Origin: Anodontia alba
Lineage: Eukaryota > Mollusca > Bivalvia > Lucinida > Lucinidae
DNA length: 64,000 bases
Reading direction: 5' to 3'
Assembly: GCA_964016985.1 (NCBI GenBank)
Contig: OZ024821.1
Coordinates: 126,010,075-126,074,074, forward strand
Every line of letters starts with the position of its first letter. Positions within the stretch are counted from its first letter, which is position 1. The translations under genes were made by a program, and so were the position numbers. This document shows positions 35,985 to 46,570 of this stretch, piece by piece. The notes below the pieces were generated by a model, which worked only from the letters and a program-made list of their open reading frames with translations, was not told the DNA's origin and ran no database searches.

Positions 35985-36305
35985 AACAAAATGTCTTGTG
36001 CGACGAACGAAGACTCGGGTCAGTCTGCGCAACTGCACATTCTGATAAAAGCATTCGCTGATCGTATTTACCTTCGATAGCTGGGCTGTCCAAAGCGGGA
36101 TAAACAGTGCGACTGCAACAGCACATTCCGATCAGACCCTTCGCTGATTTTACAGTATGCACCTTCTTCGGACTCTGGGCTATCCAAGAAGCTTGCTTTA
36201 TATAGTGGGTCGATGCACAGACTGACCCGTGTCTTTGCTGGTCGCACGTACATTGTACTATTGTCCGTTTTGTTGTCCGGTTCATTGTACGAACATTGTA
36301 AATCA
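35985..36305. mobile_element. Foldback MITE-like repeat
   Basis: GAAGACTCGGGTCAGTCTGC at about 36008 is mirrored by GCACAGACTGACCCGTGTCT at about 36213, and outer text is also inverted. Related text (ACTCAG-TCA-CCTG...CATCC) recurs at 39430-39690 and near 61335-61400. Confidence 0.5.
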
Positions 36306-36354
36306 TACTTCAGACATGATATTTTTTTACCGACGTAATTTTGATTTGAACTGG

Positions 36355-36480
36355 AGTTAAACGACCCAGTCTACACTATTTCGGTCTTGTCGAGCACGCA
36401 CACTTTTCCGGGGTGGGCTTATTCATAAGCTATTAATCATTTCAGCAGAAACTGATAACTGCCCTTCTTTTCTTTCATAT
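36355..36480 (-). repeat. SINE fragment
   Basis: GTTAAACGACCCAGTC, TTTTCCGGGGTGGGCTTATT and AGAAACTGATAACTGCCCTTCT match the tail and body of the tRNA-derived SINE at 495-799. The tRNA-like head is absent. Confidence 0.5.
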
Positions 36481-36707
36481 ACTTTTGACGATAGAGCTAA
36501 CTTTTGGAGTTACGGCCCTTTGAACACCGAAAATATTTTAGTGATTTCTGATTTTTTTTTTTTTTTGTCCCCTCTGTAACTTGAAAACTATTTGAAATAT
36601 TTTCTTGAAACTTATTAGTTTATTAACAGAGTCATGACACCTGCTTGATGTAAGTGCAGTCTGTAGCCCTTTTATTAGATATTTAACAGTATGAAATATT
36701 GGGAAAT

Positions 36708-36864
36708 GGTGCCTCGGTGGTGCAGTGGTAAAGCTTCTCGTCTAGTCATCCGGGGGTCATGAGTTCGATCCCAGGCTTCTCAAGCCTTTCATATTGGACT
36801 TTAAACCAAGGTCCATATCTCCGTATGTCCTAGCTGTTAGTAGGACGTAAAAAAAAACTCACTC
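36708..36864 (+). repeat. tRNA-derived SINE, second type
   Basis: Head with A-box-like TGGTGCAGTGG (36718-36728) and B-box-like GAGTTCGATCCC (36761-36772), GCCT at the start pairing with AGGC near 36775, then a 90-bp body and tail CTGTTAGTAGGACGT followed by an A-run. The anticodon loop region does not make a good tRNA, so this is a SINE head rather than a tRNA gene. Confidence 0.65.
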
Positions 36865-37893
36865 GTTTGAATAGTCATTAGCCTCTATTGCCCCTTATGC
36901 GCGTAAAGTGTGTTTCTGTGTGACAGATACCCTTTTCACATGTGCTGTCTTGTTGATTCAATGCCTCTTTGATAGCAGAAGCGCCCCTTTAAGTAAATTC
37001 ATATTGACACGTGCGGTTGCTGCACACAAGTGAAAATTTCCCGGTCTTTTACCACAGTAGGTCATTTATACTGAGCGCGTGCAGTTGTTGCATGGGAAAA
37101 GGCAGTTACAAGAATACCAAATATAAAATACGTAATTCGTCGACTGGGGGCAGATGTTTGATTCTCTTTGTGATTTTTGTGTGTTTGTAAAAACGACCAT
37201 GCCAGACCCACTTTTGTGGCCGGACTAGATTGAGCCAAAGAATCCAGTACTTTTTCATATGGAACTTTGTTGAGGCCCATGTTACGTGCTCGAACAGTGA
37301 ATGGGGCTACCGGGGTTATCTTTGGACCTAGGAAGCACCCAAATATATTCAGGGAACAAGGCAGCATTGGTTGATATTTTAAGAAAACAACGGAATGGAC
37401 CGAATTTTAGGGGATCGGAATGCGGAAATTTGGAAAACACTTTTGGGACAATAAGACCTTTGTGATTAGTGCAGACTCAGATCACCTGCGCATCCGCATG
37501 TGCGTAGACGATATAACCTTCAGGCAGACTGTACTATATGAACGGAAAAATAAAGATATAAATAATTAAAACTATATTTATTAAAGAAATATCTAAATAT
37601 CTTTATTTATTAAATAAATAAATATATAAAAATCGTACAGGTATTTAGTCGAATTACTCCGAGGTATTTCGCATCGTTTCGCGAGAAATATTGCCTCCGG
37701 GTACAATATTACCATTCCGAGTAACTTCGCGTAACTTCGCATAACACATACTTTCGGCGAACTTGCGAGTGGTGTCCGCCGAATATTACGTTTACTCGGT
37801 TTGATTCCGAGTGTTTTTGGGAAGTTCGCGAAACGCCGATATTCGGAGTAAAGAGTTTTTTGGTTCTTTTACCTGAGCTGTACTGTCATATCA

Positions 37894-39206
37894 TATCTTA
37901 ATCGGATTTTTGATTAACATGCAGGGACAGGGGCAACATCCACATCAATGGGCCCCCTTCCAGATAGCTGGCTTGCTGCATGCATGGCAGATCTCACACC
38001 AGATCTCCAGGTATGTCTATCATGAGGGTTGATAGCCGAGAGCTTCCACCGTCTGCAATTCCTTTCTGTCAGCTGCTTCCATGTCATCTTGGGCCTCCCA
38101 GGCCTACGCTTTCCCTCAACATGTATGTGAAAGGCTGCCTTTACTGGAGCATTCTACATGTCCATACCAGTGGAGCCTTCTCTCATTCAGAATGAGGTGC
38201 AGATCCTCAATGCCAAGCCGCGCAAGTAGCTCATTGGACCTGGTGGTGACAATGTCTTGCAGCCTGACATTGCAGATCAGTCTGATCATTGGCCTCTCAT
38301 TTCGCTGCAGACGCTGGAGGATTGGCTTTGTCAATGGTCAAGTCTCACTGGCATGGGGCATTGCGCTCAGCACACAAGAGCTGTACACATGGCCACGTGT
38401 CTTGAAAGAGAGGTGGCGTGAAGACAGAACTGGTAGCAGATCCTTGAACTTCTTCCAGGCAGTTTTCACACGTGTTGTGGTTGAAAGTTCACAGCCACCT
38501 GCTGCTAAGAGCATGTCTCCTAGGTAGCAAAAGGAGGCTACCACCTCCAGTTTGTCAGGTCCGACCTGGACTTCCTTCTTTGGTCTGCCATCCAAAGGGT
38601 GTGCAGTTCCCTGGCACTGTGTACATCTGTAGTCAGGGTCCTTTGTCAAGCGCTTGGGCCCACTGCATTTCTTGTGTACCCTGTACTTGCAGCTGCTACA
38701 GATGATACTGTTGCTGCCCACTTCAGTGCGACAGACAGTGCATGGAAACTCTCCTGAACTCTGCAGGAGGTCCAGGCCCGTAACGCAGATCATGATCTTC
38801 GTCTTTCCTGCATTTACTCTCAGTCCTTTCTTCTCCATTACTTCTTTCCAAGTCAAGAGCCTTCTGACAAATTCCTTGAGCGATTCAGCCACGATAACAA
38901 GGTCATCTGCATAGAGGTCCTCCGAGGGGACCCCAGAGCAGAACTCTCGTGATAAGGCTTCAAGCACAATGAAGAGCAGCGGGCTGAGTACTGAGCCTTG
39001 GTGAACACCAACCTTCACTTCAAATTCTTCAATGTACCCCTCACCAACACGGACACGGCTCTGCGCATTTGCATACATCCCCTGCACCAGTCGCACAATC
39101 CACTCTCCACACCAAGTTTTCTGAGCGCCCACCAGATGACCTTCCGAGGTACTCGATCAAATGCCTTCTCCAGGTCTACGAAAGCCATGTAGAGTCTCTT
39201 GTTGTA
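37894..39206 (-). pseudogene. 5'-truncated RTE-like LINE, reverse transcriptase relic, copy 2
   Basis: Same family as 9178-10557. It begins within motif A (KRLYMAFVDLEKAFDRVP near 39200). It carries motif B (VHQGSVLSPLLF), the YADD box (near 38900), GLRVNAGKTKIM, a C4HC3 PHD-finger-like segment at 38614-38742 (Cys-x2-Cys, Cys-x2-Cys, His-x2-Cys, Cys-x2-Cys), FCYLGD, and after a frame change the C-terminal LNERRLHWYGHVE. One frame runs 264 codons from 39132 to 38338 before HASET then stop. The 3' tail is a short TGATA repeat at 37886-37900, into which the hAT-like element was inserted. Confidence 0.82.
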
Positions 39207-39910
39207 CCCATAGCGTATGTTTATGTGGCGAAAAATAAAAAACTTATAAAACTTCATGAAAAGGCAGTTTTTATCTTTGTTTTTTTATGGATTACCCATT
39301 TCATTCTGGTTTCTTGGCAGAGTATGTAGCCCTACACACAACAATAGGAAAAGGCTCAATTTAACCCAGACACATACTCTTGTTCTTTTATGTGCTCTTT
39401 GTTTCCATGGAAAACCTTTACACATAAGCCAACGCAAGACAAAACCTACAATAAGACCTGTGTGACCAGCAAAGACTCAGCTCAACCTGTACATCCACAC
39501 AGTATGACAAAAAATCTTGTTTATCCCTCTTTGGATAGCCCAGATACTGCAGAAGGCACATGTGATCAGTGAAGATTCTGATCAGACTGCACAGATGTGT
39601 AGGCTGATGTGAGTCTTCGCTGGTTACAGAAGTTTTATTGTATGTTTTGTTGTGCTCTGGCTCATACTTTATTATGCTGTAGAAACCCTTCACTAAGGCG
39701 TTCCGAAAAATGTAAAGACAAATTCAGCGCCATTCAATTTATTATGTCCATGATGCAAGGTGATGTTTTCTTGTTTCATATGTAATTTAATTGCTCAGCA
39801 GAATCTGAACAGTCCACTATGCTTCTTTATTGCTTAATACCAAAGAATTTTACTTACAATCACCTCAACAATCATAGCTCCAGATAAGGCATTTTTTTTC
39901 ACATAAAAGT
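39207..39910. other. Unassigned interval with foldback remnant
   Basis: 39430-39690 shows inverted text (CAGCAAAGACTCAGCTCAAC against GCTGATGTGAGTCTTCGCTG) related to the MITE-like repeat at 35985-36305. The remainder shows nothing recognisable. Confidence 0.4.
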
Positions 39911-39950
39911 ACTGATATTTTTCTTATTTCACCACGAAAAACCAGGTGCT

Positions 39951-40028
<78 letters not shown>

Positions 40029-40052
40029 GCAGAAATAAGAAAAATATTATGT
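39911..40052. mobile_element. Small hairpin MITE swollen by (AT)n
   Basis: GATATTTTTCTTATTTCACC at the left is the inverse of GCAGAAATAAGAAAAATATTA at the right. Between them lie AGGTGCTTCTGA and about 35 AT units (39954-40024). A relative without the AT array is at 41070-41170; the element ends about 60 bp from the EXOC4 exon at 40115-40177. Confidence 0.6.
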
Positions 40053-40114
40053 GGCTACTCCTCTTATAATCAACAATTTTAAAATCACACTGAGGTGATT
40101 AGAGATCAACTTAC

Positions 40115-40177
40115 CTTTCACTTTGTCACTTATGGCACTAAACGATGTGAGTATAGATGTCAGGTCTTGATAGTTTT
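40115..40177 (-). CDS. EXOC4: EXOC4 coding exon
   Basis: A 63-nt exon with acceptor ...TGTTTTAG and donor GTAAGT. It reads NYQDLTSILTSFSAI and onward, matching HYTELTTAIRTYQSI of vertebrate Sec8. The incoming base G plus AA makes Glu, and its last base G starts the Glu codon completed by the next exon. A MITE with a long AT repeat lies about 60 bp downstream of the donor. Confidence 0.92.
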
Positions 40178-40482
40178 CTAAAACAATGAAAAATATTGTG
40201 ACAATTAAATGAAATGATCTCACATGCTAGCAACAAAAGATTACCCAAACATGATGGTGATTTAGAGTTTTATGCCGGTCTCTTTCAAATTTATTCATGC
40301 CATATGGAGACAATGAATGGGTGATAATAGAAGGTTCTGTACAATGAAATGAACTGCATTCTGCTTCCTCTGGGACCTCTTATTAAGCACAATTACTGAT
40401 TTCATAAATGTGCTGGTCCAAGATGTGAAGAACACATCCAGTTACTGCAAACAACTTACTGTACTTTCGGATCATCTCTTAA

Positions 40483-40688
40483 CCCTTGTCACGCTGAATA
40501 ACTTAAGATGCCACACCCACTTCTAATTGTCTGCCATCAGATTACTTGATCTTGATTGGTGATATAAAACAATGAACAATGATGGCAAACAGTGAAGATA
40601 AAGGTCAGTTGGCTTCTTCAGATGCCAACTGAGCTGGATCTACACTGTTTGCAAAGGCAGAGTATATCCGAGTTCAGCAGTACAAGAG
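40483..40688. mobile_element. piggyBac-like MITE, copy 2
   Basis: 206 bp, ends CCCTTGTCACGCTGAA and its near-inverse, TTAA at 40479-40482 and 40689-40692, internal GCCAACTGA hairpin. Homologous to 21980-22184 in the same orientation. Confidence 0.83.
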
Positions 40689-41069
40689 TTAATTAAATAT
40701 GGGTGATATCTGGAGAACTTAAAGTGGCCAGCGGGCATAGATGTTTATTGTAAACACTCAACTTTCAGAATATCACCCACTTCAAAGATGGAATTCAAAT
40801 ATGTAATAAGATGCCTACAGAGGCTGAATACTTTGGCCACATCTTGCACTGTGCTATTTATAGATCAAGTGCAAATGTTATTACTTTAACAAAATGGAAA
40901 ATAGTTTATTACAAAACACAGAATAATTTGAACCCCACGCTATGCTAGTTTCCCAAGAACACATCACAAAAGCTTCATTGTAGGTTACATGTACATCATA
41001 TACATCATATATGGCCAGACTATACACAAGTGCATAACTCTAGGTAAGTCACCTATTCCATCCAAAAAG

Positions 41070-41170
41070 TAGTGATATTTTTCTTATTTCTCCATGAAAC
41101 ATGTGCCTTGGCAAGGCACTTCTGATGAGTACAAACAAAATATGTTTTCATGGAGAAATAAGAAAAAGGT
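41070..41170. mobile_element. Small hairpin MITE
   Basis: ATTTTTCTTATTTCTCCATG at the left is the inverse of CATGGAGAAATAAGAAAAA at the right, around CTTGGCAAGGCACTTCTGATGAG. The same arm sequences, with GTGGGTACTCATTAGAAC interiors, recur at 60366-61260 and, as single arms, at about 22985-23035 and 24409-24432. Confidence 0.65.
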
Positions 41171-41214
41171 TTACCTCTCTAGAGGTCTATAATGAGGTGT
41201 CAAATGCAGTGTTA

Positions 41215-41885
41215 TCGCGGCATGTATAAGCTACTCAATCTATCAACTATTGCTAAGGTGTATTACCAGCCTCTTGTAAATATCAATGTGTACACAAAAT
41301 TTTATCAAAATATCCCATAGGTTAAAGACCTACATTGATTTATATATTTTAACATTTTTGGCCTTGGCATTACCTTGGTCTATGAAAAGTGGCAATTTGT
41401 ACATCCTTTGTCTAGATCTTGTCAATATTTATGTGTACATAATCATGCAGTCCTATCATGGTATGCATAATTTACCCAGAAAATAAACCACTGCTCAGAT
41501 GCATGACCCACCTCTTGTCAATATCAATGTACATACAGTTTTACCAAAATATCCCAAATGGTTGAAAACCTTCCGTGATTTTTATATTTTCACATTTTTT
41601 GGCCTTGGCAAAGAAAAGTGGCAACTGGCAAGCCCACTGGCCAGATCTTGTCACTAAGAATCTTAAGGGCTATAAATTATCGGTTCAAAAAGGTTACAAC
41701 AATTTTTGCTGCCACATAAGGCTTTGGCATTTTAGGCATTTAAGATTTTACCAAAACATCCCATATGGTTGAAAACCTATGGCGATTTCCACATTTTCAC
41801 ATTTCTGGCCTTGGCATTGCCTCGTACATTGAAAAGTAGCATCAGTATGTGTGTGAAATATCAAAGAATTCCTAACAGTCTAAGA
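41215..41885. repeat. Tandem repeat, about 240-bp unit
   Basis: Three units share TTTTA(T/C)CAAAATATCCCA, GGTTGAAAACCT, CACATTTTTGGCCTTGGCAT and GAAAAGTGGCAA. It is followed directly by a SINE. Confidence 0.7.
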
Positions 41886-41936
41886 GTAATGACCATTTTC
41901 ACTAACTGAGCACAGGCAGAAGGATGAATGGATGGT

Positions 41937-42230
41937 TGATTGATTGATTGAGTTGGGGTTTAACGACACGTCAACCCTTGTGGGTCATTTTGTGTCGTCT
42001 CCCAGAGAAAGGGAGAAAAGAGATAGAAGAGATAGTAGAAGAGATGAAAGAGAGGAATAGAGAATGAAGAGGAACAGGAATGAAAGTGAAGAAATAGAAG
42101 AAATAAAAACATTCACCCTCTACCCATACCCGCTACAAGGATAGCAGGCCTTGCCCAACTGTAAGCCAATATCAGTTGGACACCCCGATAACGCAAGATA
42201 CACGACACCTTCGCACCACCCGACCACCCC
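41937..42230 (-). repeat. Full-length SINE with 12-bp target duplication
   Basis: Bounded by ATGAATGGATGG at 41925-41936 and 42231-42242. Same family as 17871-18161; the tail has four TTGA repeats at 41937-41952. This copy has slightly more substitutions (e.g. GAATAGAGAATGAAG in the body), so it looks older. Confidence 0.9.
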
Positions 42231-42408
42231 ATGAATGGATGGACTCACAAGTTAGTTATTGAGCACACTCTTAAAGTCAACCTTAGTCAGTCCATTGACT
42301 TTTATGTGGGCCATGCAAGGCATGATCTGGACCTTCTAGAGTTTAAAATACTGTGCACATCATGACCTGAATGTGCATGTGTGCAGCTTTGTCTGTGAAA
42401 GTTGTTAA

Positions 42409-42613
42409 CCCTTCTCTTGCTAAACACATCATGCCCTGTCTTGGCAAACAGTGTAGATCCAGATCAGTTGGCTTCTGAAGAAGCCAACAGATCTGGATCT
42501 GCACTGTTTGTCATTAAATATGTGAATTTCTATCAAAAACCCAGATCAAGTAATCTGACTGGCTGGAAATTAGAAGTGGGCATGAAATATTAATTTATTC
42601 AGCATGAGAAGGG
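42409..42613. mobile_element. piggyBac-like MITE, copy 3 (inverted)
   Basis: 205 bp, TTAA at 42405-42408 and 42614-42617, ends CCCTTCTCTTGCT and its near-inverse, internal GATCCAGATCAGTTGG hairpin. Orientation is opposite to copies 1 and 2. It lies 44 bp from the donor of the EXOC4 exon at 42661-42749. Confidence 0.83.
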
Positions 42614-42660
42614 TTAAATATACAAGCACTATAGAGAAGAATTCTGAGAATATACAGTAC

Positions 42661-42749
42661 CTTTGACAGATTCTCCCAATCTCTTATCACTATTCTTGAA
42701 AGCTTTCTCTATCCTGGCTTTCTCTTTCTCCCTCTGTTCAAAATCAGCA
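42661..42749 (-). CDS. EXOC4: EXOC4 coding exon
   Basis: An 89-nt exon with acceptor ...GATTTAG and donor GTACTG. It includes FEQREKEKARIEKAF, the charged helical stretch that aligns with DVEDRENEKGRLEEAY of vertebrate Sec8. It takes two bases from the previous exon and leaves one base (G) that forms Glu with the next exon. A piggyBac-like MITE ends 44 bp downstream of its donor. Confidence 0.92.
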
Positions 42750-42769
42750 CTAAATCAAAAGAAATATTA

Positions 42770-43860
42770 AAACATTCAGCAGTCTCTAGGGAAATTAAGC
42801 TGACAACAAACTGGAGATATTTCTTCACTTTTCCCAGAAAACAAGATTTGTGTGTTCTTTGCTTCCAAAGGCAACCTTTTAGACTGTCACTAACATTGCA
42901 TACAAATTTGCATAAAAGTTGGGATCTGAAATTCTTAAACCCTGTTATCTGGAGGCAATAAGAAAATATTTCAACATGTCTTCTCTTGAGATTTTTACAC
43001 AGGGGAACATATACTTGTTTCAAAATGTTTGGAAAAGGACCAAAAAGTTTCTTATTGCAGTGTCCCAAACATCTATGATCAGAACAAATTAAGTCATTGC
43101 TTTTTTGGAGGAATTGTGGGGAGGAGGGGAGTCCAGACAGTTAAGGCTTAATATGTGGGGGAAAATGCAGCAGACAAAACTTTGAAATATTGTTGTTGTT
43201 TTTTTTACTTTTCCTAGAAAACAGTGTCTGATCATATGGTGCTCTTTCATGCAAATGAGGCAATCTATATAAAAGGTTTCACCTTACTTTCTACAAAAAC
43301 AAAAACGAAGAAAAATATCCTAATTTGGCCACCTGCTGGATTCCTGAAGAATGCTGGATAAAAATTTCTGATGACTTTTTGAAATAGTTTTCTTAATTTT
43401 CCCTGAAAACGTTTGACAATTAAAAAATGTCAAAGCTTATTTTCTGGAAAATATCAATAAATACCAGTAGTTCAAAATGTTATCTGCTGAATTTGACCAG
43501 AGCATGGTAAAAATACTATTCCCTTGGATATTTTTGTATGTCTTCTTCTGTCAGTACTTACATAAACATCTGTACAGGTACATGTACATCTGATGAGTGT
43601 AAAACAGACTGAATGGTACATGTATATAATAGAGCTGCTGAACAAAATTTGTCAGGGTTCTCCTTTAGAAGCCACTTGACCCGAGTCTAAAGAGTGATTA
43701 AATCTCTCCTTAAAACCTGATGTAATGGTTCCTACAGGAGACCCTGATCAAACAACTCCTTTAGGAGCAGATCCAATGTATTTATTTGCAAAAATTCCTC
43801 ATCTGATTGATAAAGTGTGAATATATAATGTCTACTTCACAGTAAATGAAAGAAAATTTT
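42770..43860. other. EXOC4 intron, no other gene
   Basis: Contains repeated text of the type TTTTCC-AGAAAACA and GCAAAT with AATATTTCAA (42820-43080, 43200-43290, 43380-43500), related to 35395-35500, so probably old repeat copies. 43675-43790 has paired GGAG/CTCC motifs. No coding signal. Confidence 0.4.
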
Positions 43861-43862
43861 AC

Positions 43863-43903
43863 CTGGCTGAAAGCGTCCTGACAATTGACATCAGAAAACC
43901 AGA
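43863..43903 (-). CDS. EXOC4: EXOC4 coding exon (most 5' one found)
   Basis: A 41-nt exon between acceptor ...TTTTCAG and donor GTAAAA. It reads SGFLMSIVRTLSA plus two bases of a split codon, completed to Ser by the next exon. This matches the conserved segment after the short N-terminus of Sec8 (vertebrate SGLLISVIRTLS). It starts in phase 0, so the initiator exon should end on a codon boundary; I searched upstream by eye and found no convincing candidate. A foldback MITE begins about 60 bp upstream of its acceptor. Confidence 0.9.
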
Positions 43904-43962
43904 CTGAAAATGCACAAAACAAAAAAATTATTACCATGAAGTTTTAAAGGCTCCATATTCCT

Positions 43963-44272
43963 CAAAAATAGACATTTTATTATTCAAGAAAGGTTTAAAA
44001 AATTGATAGATGGTATTAATACAATCATAAAATGTGGCATGTAAAATTTCAGTTAGTCTCTCGTTCTTGAACTGGGTAAAAAATGAAATGATTTTTTATT
44101 GTATGAATTAATGTTGGCAACATAAATTCAGAGATACAATAAAAAATCATTTCATTTTTGATCCAGTTGATTAACTGAAATTTTACAGGCTGTCAGATGC
44201 TACATTTTATGATCGTATTAATACCATATATCAATTCATTAAATCTTTCTTGGATTAAAAATATCTATTTTT
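43963..44272. mobile_element. Foldback MITE next to an EXOC4 acceptor
   Basis: A near-complete palindrome of about 310 bp. AAATGAAATGATTTTTTATTG at about 44080 and TGGTATTAATACAATCATAA at about 44006 both have close inverses in the right half (44133-44235). Only a short loop remains near 44103-44130. It starts about 60 bp from the acceptor of the exon at 43863-43903. Confidence 0.75.
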
Positions 44273-44281
44273 ACAGTAAAA

Positions 44282-44590
44282 CATTTTAACATAATACTTA
44301 ACCTATGGATAATGTGCTATTCTCTTCTATACTTAAACTTTCCACAGAAAAATGGCTTGTCTTAATCCAAAAGGTCCCTTTAAGGCTTGTGATGTCACCT
44401 TTCCCTTTGTTTTGATCACATATTCAGTTTCTTTGTAGAATTAAACAATATAACTGAATCGAAGCGGGTAGGGAAGAGCGCAAACTGTTATCCATAAGTT
44501 AAGTATTACTTGTTAAAGTATGTTTTACTTTAAAAACTTCATTTTAACTTCATAATACATTAACCTATGAACTATGTAATAGAATTTTGT
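44282..44590. repeat. Solo DIRS-type terminal repeat
   Basis: Same order of text as 24433-24830: GGATAATGTGCTATTCT, TTCCACAGAAAAA, CTTAATCCAAAAGGTCCCTT, TTAAGTATTACTTGTTAAAG and TTTTAAAAACTTCATTTTAA. It has the same foldback but no recombinase beside it. Confidence 0.6.
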
Positions 44591-44879
44591 TTACACATAT
44601 TTATTTCCAAAATGTTTACACATACAACACATACAAAAATACAACAACAGGATCAGAACAAAAGCATAAGAGTTTATTTAGTTCCTTTCCTAGGATGTGA
44701 TCAGAAATATCAATATACGAGCAAATCTAGAATGGTTAATTTCCAATGATCCTCTTCAAGTAATAACAATTTACTAGTAAATAATAATTGTGAACTTTGA
44801 CATGAAGAGACGAGCAAACATAAATTGAGAATAAGAAGAGAAAAGAGAAACAAATTACACAAGATGAAACAAGGAAATG

Positions 44880-45449
44880 CAGGGGTCTTATCTATCTATC
44901 TTCTTATAAATCAAAACCCTCTTTTGAGTATTATTTGAATGTGCTGCGCATGGTGTCTTAGTAAGAGAAGAAAAAGTGAGATAGTGCAGCATAAAAAGTG
45001 TAAAATTAAGATGAGCAAAGATGACAGAGTTAGTGTTAGGAAGAAGAGTTTAAAAGCAAGATAAAAACAGTACAGTATATGCCTTAAGGGAGTGTATGGT
45101 TGATCTTGCTGACTCCTGATTTGAAAGAGTCTAGATCTGAATCAAGGGCGAGATCAGCTGGTAACCTGTTCCAGAGAATAACCATCATTGGGAAGAATGA
45201 GTAATAGTAATAACTGACAGAAGTGTGGATCTGCCTTTAAGCAAGAGGATAGTGGCGTGTGTGTACCATGGGACGTCCAAAATATGGAGGAACTGGTATA
45301 GCGACCAGTCCATACACGATTTTATAAAACATTGTGATATGCAAATCATAACGCTGACGCTCATGCGACCGCCATCCAAGATTACTCAACATGTCTGTCA
45401 CACTACTATCTGGTGAGTAATCATTGCAAACCCAACGAGCTGCCCTTCT
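44880..45449 (-). pseudogene. Jockey/Rex-type LINE, 3' end of reverse transcriptase ORF
   Basis: From 45449 to 45084 the minus strand reads the typical C-terminus of a non-LTR reverse transcriptase: RRAARWVCNDYS, TDMLSNLGWRSHERQR, MFYKIVYGLVAIP, then after one in-frame TAA, RQIHTSVSYYYYSFFP and ILWNRLPADLALDSD, ending at a natural stop. A 3' untranslated region follows down to a short (GATA)n tail near 44885. It is 5'-truncated and has the internal stop, so it is dead, but otherwise the frame is well preserved. The clade name (jockey, Rex or CR1-like) is from memory of the motif style. Confidence 0.8.
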
Positions 45450-45566
45450 TTCTTATGACACAAAAATCAAGGCGACAGCTATTTAATAATAGCGCACATA
45501 TATAAAGTGGTTTTAACGGAATAAATCAAAATTCAGAAGTGAGATTATTTCCCACCAAATGTCAAC

Positions 45567-46570
45567 TAGAGCAAAGGCTCAATATATTGACACCTTTAGT
45601 GTAATTCTACGTCTCAATCTTATCTTGAAAGATAGGTTCTTTTAACTGACACCTTTTTGTTAAACAGCATTGTATTGGCTAAATGTGATGTTGTAGACAA
45701 GTGTACCACAAATTATAACCAATCAAATGAATCCATATAAGTCATATTGGGGAGGACCCTATTACCAACACCTGTCTCCCTTTATCGACACCCCTACAGT
45801 TTTAAAGAATATGGTAACAAATAACCTGTTGAACATCAGAAATAAACAGGAAAACAACAACTGTTATTAAACAATATTCTTTTAGCAATATAACAGATGC
45901 AGCCTTAGATGCCATAACGAGCTCAAAATCATCAGCAGTTCATTTGAAGTTTATACAAGGTAAGTAACATACATTATAAAATAGAATGAAAAAAAAAAAA
46001 TATTGCGGTGAAAAGCATCCTTTCAAATCAGTAAGCTGTCCTCGTTTTACATTTTGTTGTTCTGACAAAACCAGGACAAGCTCAGAGACAGTAGCAGGCA
46101 ACAAGGCATTTTGAACTTGATGCATAACTGTATTGTCATTGTTGTAAACACTTGCGTACAATTACTTTAAAAAGATAAGATTATCAAAATATTGTGCCTG
46201 AGTTTTCTCAACAGCTGTACATCAACCCTGCAAATATAAGGACTTTCATTCTTGGCTTATTCTATTTTTAATTCAAACAACGAAATTAATAAACAAAAAC
46301 GATGCACCGCTTTGAACGGACCCTTCTCTTTTCACTATTTTCTATGGCGTAGTTTTCGCCTATGATCAGTGCACAATATATTTTTCCAGTCAGGCAGCAA
46401 GGTAAAAATTTGAACTATTCCTAGCAGCAGTATTAGGCCTACGTTGACAGAATTGAAATATTCGACAAGGAAGTGTCTCCGGGTATGGTTCCATACCTGG
46501 AGACCCTGATCTCCTGGAGACAATCCGTGTAGAACTGTCTCCAGGTGCGGCAGCACATAAAGGGGGATTT
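45567..46570. mobile_element. Pogo-like element, partial copy 1
   Basis: Starts TA-GAGCAAAGGCTC with ATTGACACC shortly after, and is about 85 percent identical to 47940-48665 and then 49945-50222. Shared text includes GGTTATAATTTGTGG (inverse) and TATCGACACCCCTACAG; the last part is CTGTCTCCAGGTGCGGCAG. No right-hand terminal repeat was found, so it is truncated or deleted at the right. Confidence 0.6.

Larger units (their letters stand above)
28329..37885. mobile_element. hAT-like non-autonomous element, 9.56 kb, carrying nested insertions
   Basis: The two ends are inverted copies: CAGTACGGCTCAGGTAAGAG at the left and the complement of CAGTACAGCTCAGGTAAAAG at the right, about 25 bp with two mismatches. 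They are flanked by TTATATCA (28321-28328) and TCATATCA (37886-37893), a 7-of-8 match that fits the 8-bp duplication of hAT elements, whose ends usually begin CAG. Inside both ends are 250-bp CG-richer zones full of CGAGT/CCGAG/ACTCGG motifs, typical of subterminal transposase-binding repeats. The right duplication lies in the (TGATA)n tail of LINE copy 2, so the element landed in that tail. No transposase was recognised; the interior holds a foldback element, SINEs and a MITE. Confidence 0.65.

Noticed and set aside
36708..36785. Possible tRNA gene
   Set aside because: A and B boxes are present but the anticodon arm and acceptor pairing are poor and a SINE body follows, so it is a SINE head.
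37062..37367. 101-codon minus-strand open frame inside the hAT-like element
   Set aside because: No transposase or BED-finger motif is visible and no repeat copy supports it; probably chance.
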